Shown here: positions 1 through 6,156 of the stretch, piece after piece
Position numbering within the stretch: position 1 is the stretch's first letter
How the letters are laid out: each line of letters opens with the position of its first letter
Assembly: GCA_018971925.1 (NCBI GenBank)
Contig: JAGWZT010000088.1
Location: 1-7,579, forward strand
DNA: 7,579 bases
Reading direction: 5' to 3'
Origin: Lysobacteraceae bacterium
GTDB taxonomy: Bacteria; Pseudomonadota; Gammaproteobacteria; Xanthomonadales; Rhodanobacteraceae
Made by a program: the position numbers and the translations under genes
Notes under the pieces: model-generated
What the model saw: the letters and a program-made list of their open reading frames with translations, nothing else
The model's database searches: none
Told to the model about the DNA's origin: nothing

Positions 1-1267
1 TCGGCTCGGCCAACGACGCAGCTGGATGCTGCTGGCGCAATGCGGGGTCATCGCAGGTCTGGTGTTGATGGCCGTGCACGATCCGGCGAGCGACCCGCTG
101 GGCTTTGCCCTGCTCGCAACGTTCACGGCATTCTGCGGTGCCACTCAGGACATCGTGATCGACGCCTATCGCATCGAATCCACTGACGCCAGCCTGCAGG
201 GTTCCACCGCGGCGAGTTACCAGGTCGGCTACATGATCGCGTTGATCTGCGGTGGCGCGGGCGCGATGGTAGCCGCGAGCGGTTATGGCTGGACCATCGC
301 CTACCTGATCATGGCGGCTTGCATGTTGCTGGCACCGGCGACGTGCCTTGTGATCCCGGAGCCGATCGCGTTGCGCGACCGGCGCGTCAAGGCCGATCCC
401 GCACTGGTCGCCGCCACGATCGCGCGGATGCGCGCCCGCTCGCTCGCAATCGCCATCGCGGTGACTGCCGCAGCGGGTGCGGCGCTGCACTTTGCGCTGC
501 CCGCCAGGACATCCGCCACGGTCATCGATATCAGCGTCGGCGTTATCTTGGCGTTCGAGCTCGCGTTGCTGATGTTGCTGAAAGCCGCGCCGTTGCGCCC
601 GCTGCTGGAAAAGTTGACCGGGTCAGTGGTGCTGCCGCTGACCGATTTCACCGGCCGCATGGGAGCGAGGCTGGCGATCCCGATGCTGCTGTTGATCGTG
701 ACCTATCGCCTCAACTACATGACCATGGGCGTCGCCGCCAACACGTTTTACCTGGACATGCACTACAGCCTCGACCAGGTTGCGCTGGTCAGCAAGGTCT
801 ATGGCGTGATCCTGACCCTGGCGGGCGCGTTGCTGGCAGGCTGGCTGGTCAAACGCACGGGTGCATTGCGGACGATGCTGCTCGGGTTGGTGTTGCTCAC
901 TGCCGCCAATCTTTTCTATGGTCACCTCGCAACCATGAGTGGACGGCCGCCACCGCTGGCGTGGCTGGCTGGCGGCATCAGCCTCGACAACGTCGCCAAC
1001 GGCATTGCCGGCACGGCGTTCATCGCCTGGATGTCATCGCTGACCAGCAAGGATTTCACCGCGACGCAATACGCGCTGTTCGGCACCTTGTGGAGCCTGC
1101 CGGCCAAGAGCATCGCGAGCCAATGGGGGCGCATCGTCGATGCGATCGGGTACCCCGCGTTTTACGTGTACACCGCGGCAATCGGCTTGCCGTCGTTGCT
1201 GCTGATCCTGTGGCTGCTGCGCGATACGGCCGCGCGCAACGCCGCGGCTCAGCGCGAGGTGGCGTAA
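1..1267 (+). CDS. ampG: AmpG-family muropeptide MFS permease (5' end missing)
   Basis: Inner-membrane major facilitator permease that would import GlcNAc-anhydroMurNAc peptides from the periplasm for recycling. The reading frame is open from base 2, and the codons before the first ATG at 26 read RLGQRRSW, matching the cytoplasmic loop before a helix in E. coli AmpG (GRRRGW). The true start therefore lies upstream of the window. Counting from the ATG at 26, family motifs are GATQDIVIDAYRIE (residues 38-51, E. coli ASQDIVFDAW) and SLTSKDFTATQYAL (338-351, E. coli TLCNKSFSATQFAL). About 11 hydrophobic segments are visible. Two features differ from E. coli AmpG as I recall it: the stretch between the PEP motif (111-113) and LPLTDF (203-208) is some 70 residues longer and holds two extra hydrophobic segments (about 139-156 and 166-186), and the protein ends right after the helix at 383-398, without the E. 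coli C-terminal extension. The 3' end overlaps anmK by 19 bp, tail to tail, which supports the muropeptide role. A broader AmpG-like MFS transporter is the alternative. Confidence 0.88.
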   Translation, partial: RLGQRRSWMLLAQCGVIAGLVLMAVHDPASDPLGFALLATFTAFCGATQDIVIDAYRIESTDASLQGSTAASYQVGYMIALICGGAGAMVAASGYGWTIAYLIMAACMLLAPATCLVIPEPIALRDRRVKADPALVAATIARMRARSLAIAIAVTAAAGAALHFALPARTSATVIDISVGVILAFELALLMLLKAAPLRPLLEKLTGSVVLPLTDFTGRMGARLAIPMLLLIVTYRLNYMTMGVAANTFYLDMHYSLDQVALVSKVYGVILTLAGALLAGWLVKRTGALRTMLLGLVLLTAANLFYGHLATMSGRPPPLAWLAGGISLDNVANGIAGTAFIAWMSSLTSKDFTATQYALFGTLWSLPAKSIASQWGRIVDAIGYPAFYVYTAAIGLPSLLLILWLLRDTAARNAAAQREVA

Positions 1268-2361
1268 ACCGCACCCAGCACCCGCGACCCGCGCGCGCCG
1301 GTGACCGAAGGCAGGTTGCCCGCGATGTTTTCGAGGCGCGCCCGTGCCAGCCACGCGAATCCCGCCGCCTCGACGAAATCGGGATCGATACCCAGTGCCG
1401 CGGTGGTGTCGAGTTTCACGCCGGGCAATTCGGCGCGCAGTGCATCCATCAATGCGCCGTTGTGCACGCCACCGCCGCAGGCGTATACCTCGCGGGTTGC
1501 CGGTGCGTGCCTGCGCAGGGCATCGGCGATGCTGCGCGCGGAGAGTTGCAGCAAGGTCGCTTGCACGTCTTCCGTCGCGAGACCTCGCGGCAGTCTTACA
1601 TCCAGCCAGTCGAGATTGAACACTTCGCGGCCGGTGCTTTTCGGCGGCGGCGCGGCGAAGTATGGATCGTCGAGCAGGCCAGCCAGCAGGCCGCGATCGA
1701 CGTGGCCGCTGCGCGCCCATGCCCCGTCCTCGTCACGCGGCGTGCCGCGCACGCGCAGCGACCATGCATCCATCAGGCAATTGGCGGGGCCGGTGTCGAA
1801 ACCCAGCACGGGCTTGCCCGGAACCAGCAACGTGAGGTTGGCGATGCCGCCCAAATTCAAAATCGCGCGCGGTATCCCCGGATCCGCGAGCACCGCCGCA
1901 TGCAACGCCGGCAGCAACGGTGCACCCTGCCCGCCCGCTGCGACATCGGCGCGGCGAAAATCGGCCACGGTGATGATGCCCGTACGTTCGGCGATGACAT
2001 TGGGATCGCCGAGTTGCAGCGTGAACGGATGCGGCCCGGAGGGACGATGGCAGACGGTCTGGCCATGCGAACCGAGCGCGGTGACTGCGTGCGGGGCCAC
2101 GCTCGCTTCGCGCAGCAATCCCAGGGCGGCATCGGCGAAACACGCGCCGATCTCGACATCGAGGTGACCCAGGTCATCCAGCATGATCGCGGCATCGTTG
2201 CGCGCCAGCGCAACGATGCGCGCGCGCAGATCATCCGGGTAAGGCGACGTGCGTGCAACGATGACTTCAAGCTTGGGAGCGAACCGCACCAGTGCGGCGT
2301 CGATGCCGTCGGCGCTGGTGCCGGAAATCAACCCGAGATAGAGCGGCGCGGCGTCAGCCAC
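1249..2361 (-). CDS. anmK: Anhydro-N-acetylmuramic acid kinase AnmK
   Basis: Cytosolic kinase that hydrolyses the 1,6-anhydro ring of anhydro-MurNAc and phosphorylates it to MurNAc-6-phosphate, a step in murein recycling. The 370 residues match E. coli AnmK (369) and align along the whole length. Visible motifs are GLISGTSADGIDAALV (10-25, nucleotide-binding loop), GSHGQT (97-102), DFRRADVAAGGQGAPL (134-149), NLGGIANL (169-176), GFDTGPANCLMDAW (187-200), KSTGREVFN (241-249), CGGGVHN (295-301) and NLPSVTGA (349-356). Asp189 in the FDTGP motif is the likely catalytic base, corresponding to Asp182 of the Pseudomonas enzyme as I recall it. The start is a GTG at 2361-2359. It is the first usable start in this frame and places the ATP loop at the normal distance from the N terminus. 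No clear Shine-Dalgarno precedes it. The M23 peptidase stop is only 11 bp upstream, so translation may be coupled to that gene. The 3' end overlaps ampG by 19 bp. Confidence 0.96.
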   Translation of the reverse strand: MADAAPLYLGLISGTSADGIDAALVRFAPKLEVIVARTSPYPDDLRARIVALARNDAAIMLDDLGHLDVEIGACFADAALGLLREASVAPHAVTALGSHGQTVCHRPSGPHPFTLQLGDPNVIAERTGIITVADFRRADVAAGGQGAPLLPALHAAVLADPGIPRAILNLGGIANLTLLVPGKPVLGFDTGPANCLMDAWSLRVRGTPRDEDGAWARSGHVDRGLLAGLLDDPYFAAPPPKSTGREVFNLDWLDVRLPRGLATEDVQATLLQLSARSIADALRRHAPATREVYACGGGVHNGALMDALRAELPGVKLDTTAALGIDPDFVEAAGFAWLARARLENIAGNLPSVTGARGSRVLGAVYATSR

Positions 2362-2372
2362 GGGCCACGTGA

Positions 2373-3830
2373 TCAGTCGGCTGCGACCGTGGTGGCGCGA
2401 CCGCTGTCCGCGCGCGCCAGGCGCTGGGTGGCGTTGTCGATCATCTGGATGCGCGCCACCATCGGAGCGGACTGCGCCTTGAATGCCACCATCAGCTTGC
2501 CGGACAGCGGCTGCGGCTGCGGCATCGTCACCGTCAGTGGATTTTCCGGTCTGCCGTCCACGCGCACTTCGTAATGCAGGTGCGGGCCGGTGGCAAAACC
2601 GGTCTGGCCGACATAGCCGATCACTTCGCCCTGGGTCACGCGCGAACCCACGCGCAGACCCGATGCGAAGCGCGACATGTGGCCGTAAGCCGTGGTGTAT
2701 TCGGGGGTGTTCTTGATCGCGATGAAATTGCCGTAGCCGTGCACCCAGCCGCGGCGGACGATCGTGCCATCGCCGGCGGCGTGCACCGGCGTGCCGATCG
2801 GCGCGGCGTAATCGACGCCCTTGTGCAGGCGGGTGTAGCCCAGCACCGGATCCTTGCGCATGCCGAACGTGGACGACAGGCGGGTGAACGAGACCGGCGT
2901 GCGCAGCAGGCCCTTGCGCAGCGGGCGGCCATCCTGGCTGTAATAAGCGATGCTGCCGTCGCCCTGCTTGAAGCGGTAGGCGGTGTAGCGATGGCCGTTG
3001 TTGAAGAACTCCGCGGCGAGGATGTTGCCGGCGCCGGAATACTTGCCGTCGCGATAGATGTCGTCGTACACGACGGTGAAGCGGTCGCCCTTTTTCAGAT
3101 CCTTGATGAAGTCGATGTCGTACTTGAATACGTCGGCGAGCTTCAACACCATGATTTCCGACAGGCCGGCCTTCTCGCCGGCCGCAAACAGCGAGCCTTC
3201 GACCTCGCCATGCGCGAAATGCACGCGCCGCTCGACCGGAAGCGCGGAGACCTGCGCCTTCAGGCTGCCGTTCTGTTGCGAGGTGAGTGTCACCTGGGTC
3301 GCAGAGTCGGGGCTGTACCGGAAGCCCTTGAAATGACCTTGCGGGTCGGTCAGGAACGCGACCTGGTCACCGGGATGCAGCGTTTTCAGCGCGCCGGTAT
3401 CCTTGCCGCTCGCCATCACGCTGGCGAGGTCGGTGCCGCCGAAGCCTTGGCTCTGGAAAATTTCGGACAGGGTTTCGCCGGGCTGCACTTCCACGGTCTT
3501 CCACGAGGCGACCGCCGGTTGCGCGGTTTCCTTTGGCGCGGGCGGCAACTGCAACGCCAGCGTTTCGCGCGTCACCGATTGCACCGCGTCGTGGTGGATG
3601 ATGCTGGCCCAGGCGGGAATGCCGAGCAGCGTCAACAGCACCAGCAGGCATGCACCACCACCGAGAATCCAGCCTTCACGCGCCCAGCGGAACTTGCTCG
3701 ACGGTGCATCCGCATGAAACGACCAATGCGCGCAGCGCGAATAAAAGTGGGAATGGCATTGACGGGTCTTGCGACGGATCGCCTGGCGACGAACAGCATG
3801 AGCGGTGACGCGACGGAGGTGGCGATCCAT
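2373..3830 (-). CDS. Membrane-anchored M23 murein endopeptidase (MepM-like)
   Basis: Predicted periplasmic zinc endopeptidase that cuts peptide cross-links in murein, as E. coli MepM does. The 485 residues begin with a basic cytoplasmic tail (1-53) rich in Arg, His and Cys, followed by one membrane helix (about 54-76). Next come a LysM/OapA-like domain (about 112-160, VEVQPGETLSEIF), a middle Csd3-like domain (about 210-290) and the C-terminal M23 fold (about 318-432). All zinc and catalytic residues are present: His336 and Asp340 (HKGVD), His384 (AYGHM), and His417 and His419 (HLHYE). I chose the ATG at 3830-3828. It has GGAA seven bases upstream and sits about 36 nt below a good promoter. 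The frame stays open to a GTG at 3926, but that lies upstream of the promoter -35 box. It is followed after 11 bp by anmK, probably in one transcript. Cross-link specificity (D-Ala-mDAP or other) cannot be read from the sequence. Confidence 0.93.
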   Translation of the reverse strand: MDRHLRRVTAHAVRRQAIRRKTRQCHSHFYSRCAHWSFHADAPSSKFRWAREGWILGGGACLLVLLTLLGIPAWASIIHHDAVQSVTRETLALQLPPAPKETAQPAVASWKTVEVQPGETLSEIFQSQGFGGTDLASVMASGKDTGALKTLHPGDQVAFLTDPQGHFKGFRYSPDSATQVTLTSQQNGSLKAQVSALPVERRVHFAHGEVEGSLFAAGEKAGLSEIMVLKLADVFKYDIDFIKDLKKGDRFTVVYDDIYRDGKYSGAGNILAAEFFNNGHRYTAYRFKQGDGSIAYYSQDGRPLRKGLLRTPVSFTRLSSTFGMRKDPVLGYTRLHKGVDYAAPIGTPVHAAGDGTIVRRGWVHGYGNFIAIKNTPEYTTAYGHMSRFASGLRVGSRVTQGEVIGYVGQTGFATGPHLHYEVRVDGRPENPLTVTMPQPQPLSGKLMVAFKAQSAPMVARIQMIDNATQRLARADSGRATTVAAD

Positions 3831-3837
3831 CGGAAGA

Positions 3838-3841
3838 TTCC
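3838..3841 (-). promoter_or_regulatory. Ribosome binding site deciding the M23 peptidase start
   Basis: On the minus strand GGAA lies 7 nt before the ATG at 3830-3828. It is a short, modest Shine-Dalgarno, but it supports this start over the upstream in-frame GTG at 3926. Confidence 0.5.
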
Positions 3842-3872
3842 GGAAAATGGGTGGAGACGCGCAACGGGCCGT

Positions 3873-3901
3873 ACCATAGGACCCTGTGAAGCGTGCGTCA
3901 A
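3873..3901 (-). promoter_or_regulatory. Predicted sigma70 promoter for the M23 peptidase-anmK operon
   Basis: On the minus strand, TTGACG (3901-3896, 5 of 6 matches to the -35 consensus) is followed after 17 bp by TATGGT (3878-3873, 4 of 6 to the -10). Transcription would begin near 3866, giving a leader of about 36 nt before the ATG at 3830. The position fits the chosen start and excludes the longer reading frame from 3926. Confidence 0.6.
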
Positions 3902-3920
3902 TCCCTTGCCGGACAAAGAT

Positions 3921-3950
3921 TTGCACGTGATTTTGCAGTTAACACATAAT
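3921..3950 (+). promoter_or_regulatory. Predicted sigma70 promoter for tyrS
   Basis: TTGCAC (3921-3926) and CATAAT (3945-3950) are separated by 18 bp, in the most AT-rich part of the intergenic region. Transcription would begin near 3957, leaving a leader of about 75 nt before the ATG at 4032. The -35 boxes of this promoter and the divergent peptidase promoter are 19 bp apart and back to back. Confidence 0.55.
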
Positions 3951-3954
3951 TAAC
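3938..3954. repeat. Small inverted repeat GTTAA-N7-TTAAC over the tyrS -10 box
   Basis: GTTAA (3938-3942) and TTAAC (3950-3954) are perfect inverted half-sites around the CATAAT -10 element. The spacing would suit a dimeric DNA-binding protein, so this could be an operator. In an AT-rich promoter, five-base half-sites can also arise by chance. Confidence 0.25.
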
Positions 3955-4021
3955 CGACACATCACTTTTGCGGTTTGACGCGACGCCCTGTTTGCAAGGC
4001 CGCGGCCATGCCGCCACTTCC

Positions 4022-4026
4022 GGAAG
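4022..4026 (+). promoter_or_regulatory. Ribosome binding site deciding the tyrS start
   Basis: GGAAG ends 5 nt before the ATG at 4032. This favours that ATG over the in-frame ATG at 4008 and the TTG at 3975, neither of which has a comparable purine-rich site at the right distance. Confidence 0.55.
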
Positions 4027-4031
4027 ACACG

Positions 4032-5243
4032 ATGTCTGCAGATCCCCAGGCCCTGGCCCTCATCCATCGCGGCGCGGCTGACGTCATCAAGGACGGCGAG
4101 CTCGAAGCGCGCCTCGCGCTCGGCCGTCCGTTGCGCATCAAGGCGGGCTTCGATCCCACCGCGCCGGATCTGCACCTCGGCCACACCGTGCTGCTCAACA
4201 AGATGCGCCAGTTCCAGGATCTCGGGCACACCGCGATTTTCCTGATCGGCGATTTCACCGGGATGATCGGCGACCCGACCGGCAAGAGCGTGACGCGCAA
4301 GCCGCTGACGCACGAGGAAGTGCTGGCGAATGCCGACACCTACGCGAAGCAGGTGTTCAAGGTGCTCGATCGTGATCGCACCGAAGTGCGTTTCAATTCC
4401 GAATGGTTCGGCAAGATGGACGCGTCCGACATGATCCGGCTGGCCGCGCAGCACACCGTCGCGCGGATGCTGGAGCGGGACGATTTCGCGAAGCGCTACG
4501 CTTCGCAGCAACCGATCGCGATCCACGAATTCCTGTATCCGTTGGTGCAGGGCTACGATTCGGTGGCGTTGAAGTGCGACGTCGAGCTCGGCGGTACCGA
4601 CCAGCGCTTCAATCTGTTGATGGGGCGTGGCCTGCAGGAACATTTCGGCCAGCCGGCGCAGATCGTGCTGACGATGCCGCTGCTGGAAGGCATCGACGGC
4701 GTGCACAAGATGTCGAAGTCGCTCGGCAATTACATCGGCATCGACGAACCCGCGATCGACATGGTGACCAAGACCATGAAGATCGGCGACGACTTGATGT
4801 GGCGCTGGTTCGAACTGTTGAGTTTCGACGTGTCGCTGGACGAACTCGTTACGATGCGGCGCGACGTCGCCAGCGGTGCATTGAATCCGCGCGATGCCAA
4901 GTTGCGCCTCGCACGCGAACTGGCTGCGCGCTTCCACGGCGCGGCCGAAGCCGAAAAAGCGATCGCCGGTTGGCACGCGGTGGTGCGCGGCGAGGGCGAC
5001 ACGTCGTCATTGCCACTCAATGACATCACGGTTTCAGCCGAGGGACTGCGCCTGCCTGCGCTGCTGACCGCGGCGGGGCTGACGTCCAGCAATTCGGAAG
5101 CCAACCGCAAGTTGAAGGAACGCGCAGTGCGCATCGACGCGCACGTGGTGGAAGATCCGCAGCGCGTGTTCACGGCAGGATTCGAAGGCGTGCTGCAAGT
5201 GGGCAAGCGCAACTTCGCGCGGGTCCGGCTGATCAATACATGA
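4032..5243 (+). CDS. tyrS: Tyrosyl-tRNA synthetase, TyrZ (KMSKS) type
   Basis: Class I aminoacyl-tRNA synthetase that charges tRNA-Tyr with tyrosine in the cytoplasm. The 403 residues are a normal length. The Rossmann-fold catalytic domain carries the HIGH-type motif HLGH (48-51), the tyrosine-pocket stretch QGYDSVAL (173-180), GGTDQ (187-191) and a full KMSKS loop (226-230). A C-terminal S4 RNA-binding domain covers about 339-400 (LPALLTAAGL onward). The KMSKS signature and the RIKAGFDPTAPDLHLGH block place it with the TyrZ subfamily, as in Pseudomonas TyrZ; E. coli TyrS has a KFGKT-type loop instead. Translation probably starts at the ATG at 4032, which has a GGAAG site 5 nt upstream; an ATG at 4008 would add 8 residues. 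The gene is transcribed away from the M23 peptidase gene. Linkage of this synthetase with an M23 peptidase and anmK is a conserved neighbourhood in related gammaproteobacteria, as I recall. Confidence 0.97.
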   Translation: MSADPQALALIHRGAADVIKDGELEARLALGRPLRIKAGFDPTAPDLHLGHTVLLNKMRQFQDLGHTAIFLIGDFTGMIGDPTGKSVTRKPLTHEEVLANADTYAKQVFKVLDRDRTEVRFNSEWFGKMDASDMIRLAAQHTVARMLERDDFAKRYASQQPIAIHEFLYPLVQGYDSVALKCDVELGGTDQRFNLLMGRGLQEHFGQPAQIVLTMPLLEGIDGVHKMSKSLGNYIGIDEPAIDMVTKTMKIGDDLMWRWFELLSFDVSLDELVTMRRDVASGALNPRDAKLRLARELAARFHGAAEAEKAIAGWHAVVRGEGDTSSLPLNDITVSAEGLRLPALLTAAGLTSSNSEANRKLKERAVRIDAHVVEDPQRVFTAGFEGVLQVGKRNFARVRLINT

Positions 5244-5248
5244 CGAAA

Positions 5249-5276
5249 GGGCGCGGCGCCCCGACGCGCCGCGCCT
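5249..5276. terminator. GC-rich hairpin between converging genes, possible terminator
   Basis: GGCGCGGCG (5250-5258) pairs perfectly with CGCCGCGCC (5267-5275) around an 8-base loop, and a G-U pair extends the stem by one. It begins 6 bases after the tyrS stop and lies just downstream of the secreted protein gene on the other strand. There is no proper T-run. Only a short TTT follows on the minus strand and none on the plus strand, so intrinsic termination is uncertain; it may act as a 3' end stabiliser. Confidence 0.45.
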
Positions 5277-5291
5277 CCCGCGACGTTCCGA

Positions 5292-5969
5292 TCAGTACGT
5301 GACAGGTGAATCGATGGTCATGCGCGTGCCCGCCACGGTGCCCTTGATGGGAATGCCGCCCGGGAGAATGATGTTGTAGTGCGTGTCGTACTGGATGAGC
5401 ACGAACGTGCCGGTGTACGAACTGCCATCCTTGCTCAACGTGACGGTTTCCTGGATGCTGGCCGGACCGACGAGCGTGTTGTCGATGTCTACGCCGTTTG
5501 CGTCCAGGCTTTGCGTCCACGTCAGCGCGAAATGATTGAGCGTATAAGTGCGCGCCCCCGTTCGTGCCCACGTGCCCATGCAGAAGTCGGCAGCGGCTGC
5601 AGGCCTCCCCGAATTCATGATTTCACCGCCGTCCGCGTGCCAAGCCACGTAGGCGTGTTCGACCGGGGTGCCATCCGGCAGACCTGTGGGGCCATTGCCT
5701 TCGGCGCTCATGGTGATCTCGTACAGCCCCGCGATCGGCTCCATGGATTGCAATGGATTGGGAATCGTCTTAGTAGTCGAATGCGGACCGGCAGCCAGGA
5801 ACATCATTCTGGCGACTGAGGCCGACATCTTGGCCGGTGGAGCAATCGTCCATTGGCCATTGGCGGCCTTGGCCAGAGCCAGTCCGCAGGCGTCGGCCTT
5901 ATGGGTCACGGCGACGGTGGACAGGCCGACCAGGGCCATCGCAGCGGATACGTACAAACGGGTGTTCAT
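5292..5969 (-). CDS. Secreted protein of unknown function
   Basis: A 225-residue protein with no function I can assign. Residues 1-27 form a Sec signal peptide: positive Arg4, hydrophobic core 5-21, and an ADA motif just before Cys28, where signal peptidase I could cut. The mature part looks like one beta-rich domain. It opens with IAGLYEITM (79-87), continues with YVAWHADGGEIMNSGRP (107-123), DFCMGTWARTG (128-138) and TYTLNHFALTW (141-151), and ends with KDGSSYTGTFVL and IKGTVAGTRMTID. This resembles a family of small secreted hypothetical proteins I recall from Acidobacteria and Proteobacteria, possibly a lipocalin-like or other small beta-barrel. The only two mature cysteines, Cys28 and Cys130, could form a disulfide. 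The ATG at 5969 is chosen because AGGAG lies 6 nt upstream; the frame extends to a GTG at 6023, but the signal peptide begins at the chosen Met. It converges on tyrS and diverges from the rhomboid gene. Confidence 0.85.
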   Translation of the reverse strand: MNTRLYVSAAMALVGLSTVAVTHKADACGLALAKAANGQWTIAPPAKMSASVARMMFLAAGPHSTTKTIPNPLQSMEPIAGLYEITMSAEGNGPTGLPDGTPVEHAYVAWHADGGEIMNSGRPAAAADFCMGTWARTGARTYTLNHFALTWTQSLDANGVDIDNTLVGPASIQETVTLSKDGSSYTGTFVLIQYDTHYNIILPGGIPIKGTVAGTRMTIDSPVTY

Positions 5970-5975
5970 GGCGCT

Positions 5976-5981
5976 CTCCTC
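5976..5981 (-). promoter_or_regulatory. Strong ribosome binding site of the secreted protein gene
   Basis: The minus strand reads GAGGAG here, 6 nt before the ATG at 5969-5967. It fixes the start at the signal peptide and argues against the longer frame from 6023. Confidence 0.75.
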
Positions 5982-6145
5982 GTGTGGGGCGATGTGTTTC
6001 CCGAACCCGTAGCGGATTGCCACGAGTGCTTCTTGTCATTCGGGAAATCGGTCCAGTGATTACCGCCGCGGGGTGCCTGCAAGCGTCACGCGTGGAAAGA
6101 GAAGCGAGGGCGGGTAAGCCGCACGTACATGCCCGAGGTTCGGCT

Positions 6146-6153
6146 AAGGTGAG
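6146..6153 (+). promoter_or_regulatory. Ribosome binding site of the rhomboid gene
   Basis: AAGGTGAG precedes the ATG at 6157, with AAGG 7 nt upstream of it, a near-ideal spacing that supports this start. Confidence 0.65.
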
Positions 6154-6156
6154 CCC

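Larger units (their letters stand above)
5970..6156. other. Divergent intergenic region, secreted protein / rhomboid
   Basis: This 187 bp must hold the start signals for both flanking genes. I see clear ribosome binding sites at both ends but no convincing sigma70 promoter. The best + strand candidate is TTGTCA (6033-6038), which has a poor -10 match (GTGATT) 17 bp later. No repeat or RNA structure stands out. Confidence 0.5.

Noticed and set aside
319..2574. A 751-codon open frame on the + strand across ampG and opposite anmK
   Set aside because: It lies in a second frame of ampG and antisense to anmK, both firmly identified by motifs. Its translation is Arg/Gln/Ala-rich low-complexity sequence with no domain, as expected of stop-poor frames in GC-rich DNA.
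3831..3926. N-terminal extension of the M23 peptidase from the GTG at 3926
   Set aside because: It would place the start upstream of the best promoter (-35 at 3896-3901). The ATG at 3830 has a Shine-Dalgarno and a suitable leader length.
2574..3953. A 459-codon + strand open frame opposite the M23 peptidase
   Set aside because: It mirrors the peptidase codons and has no recognisable motif. It also runs through the divergent promoter region.
3957..4031. Riboswitch or T-box leader upstream of tyrS
   Set aside because: The leader is only about 75 nt, with two short loop-less palindromes (GGCCGCGGCC and CTTCCGGAAG). There is no T-box or other recognisable riboswitch element.
3939..4976. A 345-codon - strand open frame opposite tyrS
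   Set aside because: It is antisense to an unmistakable tyrosyl-tRNA synthetase. The translation is His/Gln/Arg-rich shadow sequence.
5883..5969. Lipoprotein signal on the secreted protein (Cys28 after ADA)
   Set aside because: The residues before Cys28 (A-D-A) do not fit a lipobox, which usually has Leu or a similar residue at -3 and a small uncharged residue at -2. Signal peptidase I cleavage fits better.
5292..5969. Recent horizontal transfer of the secreted protein gene because of lower GC
   Set aside because: Hand counts of a few 60-base lines gave about 55-65% GC, but lines inside tyrS ranged from about 58 to 70%. The difference is too small to support transfer, and there are no mobile-element remnants.
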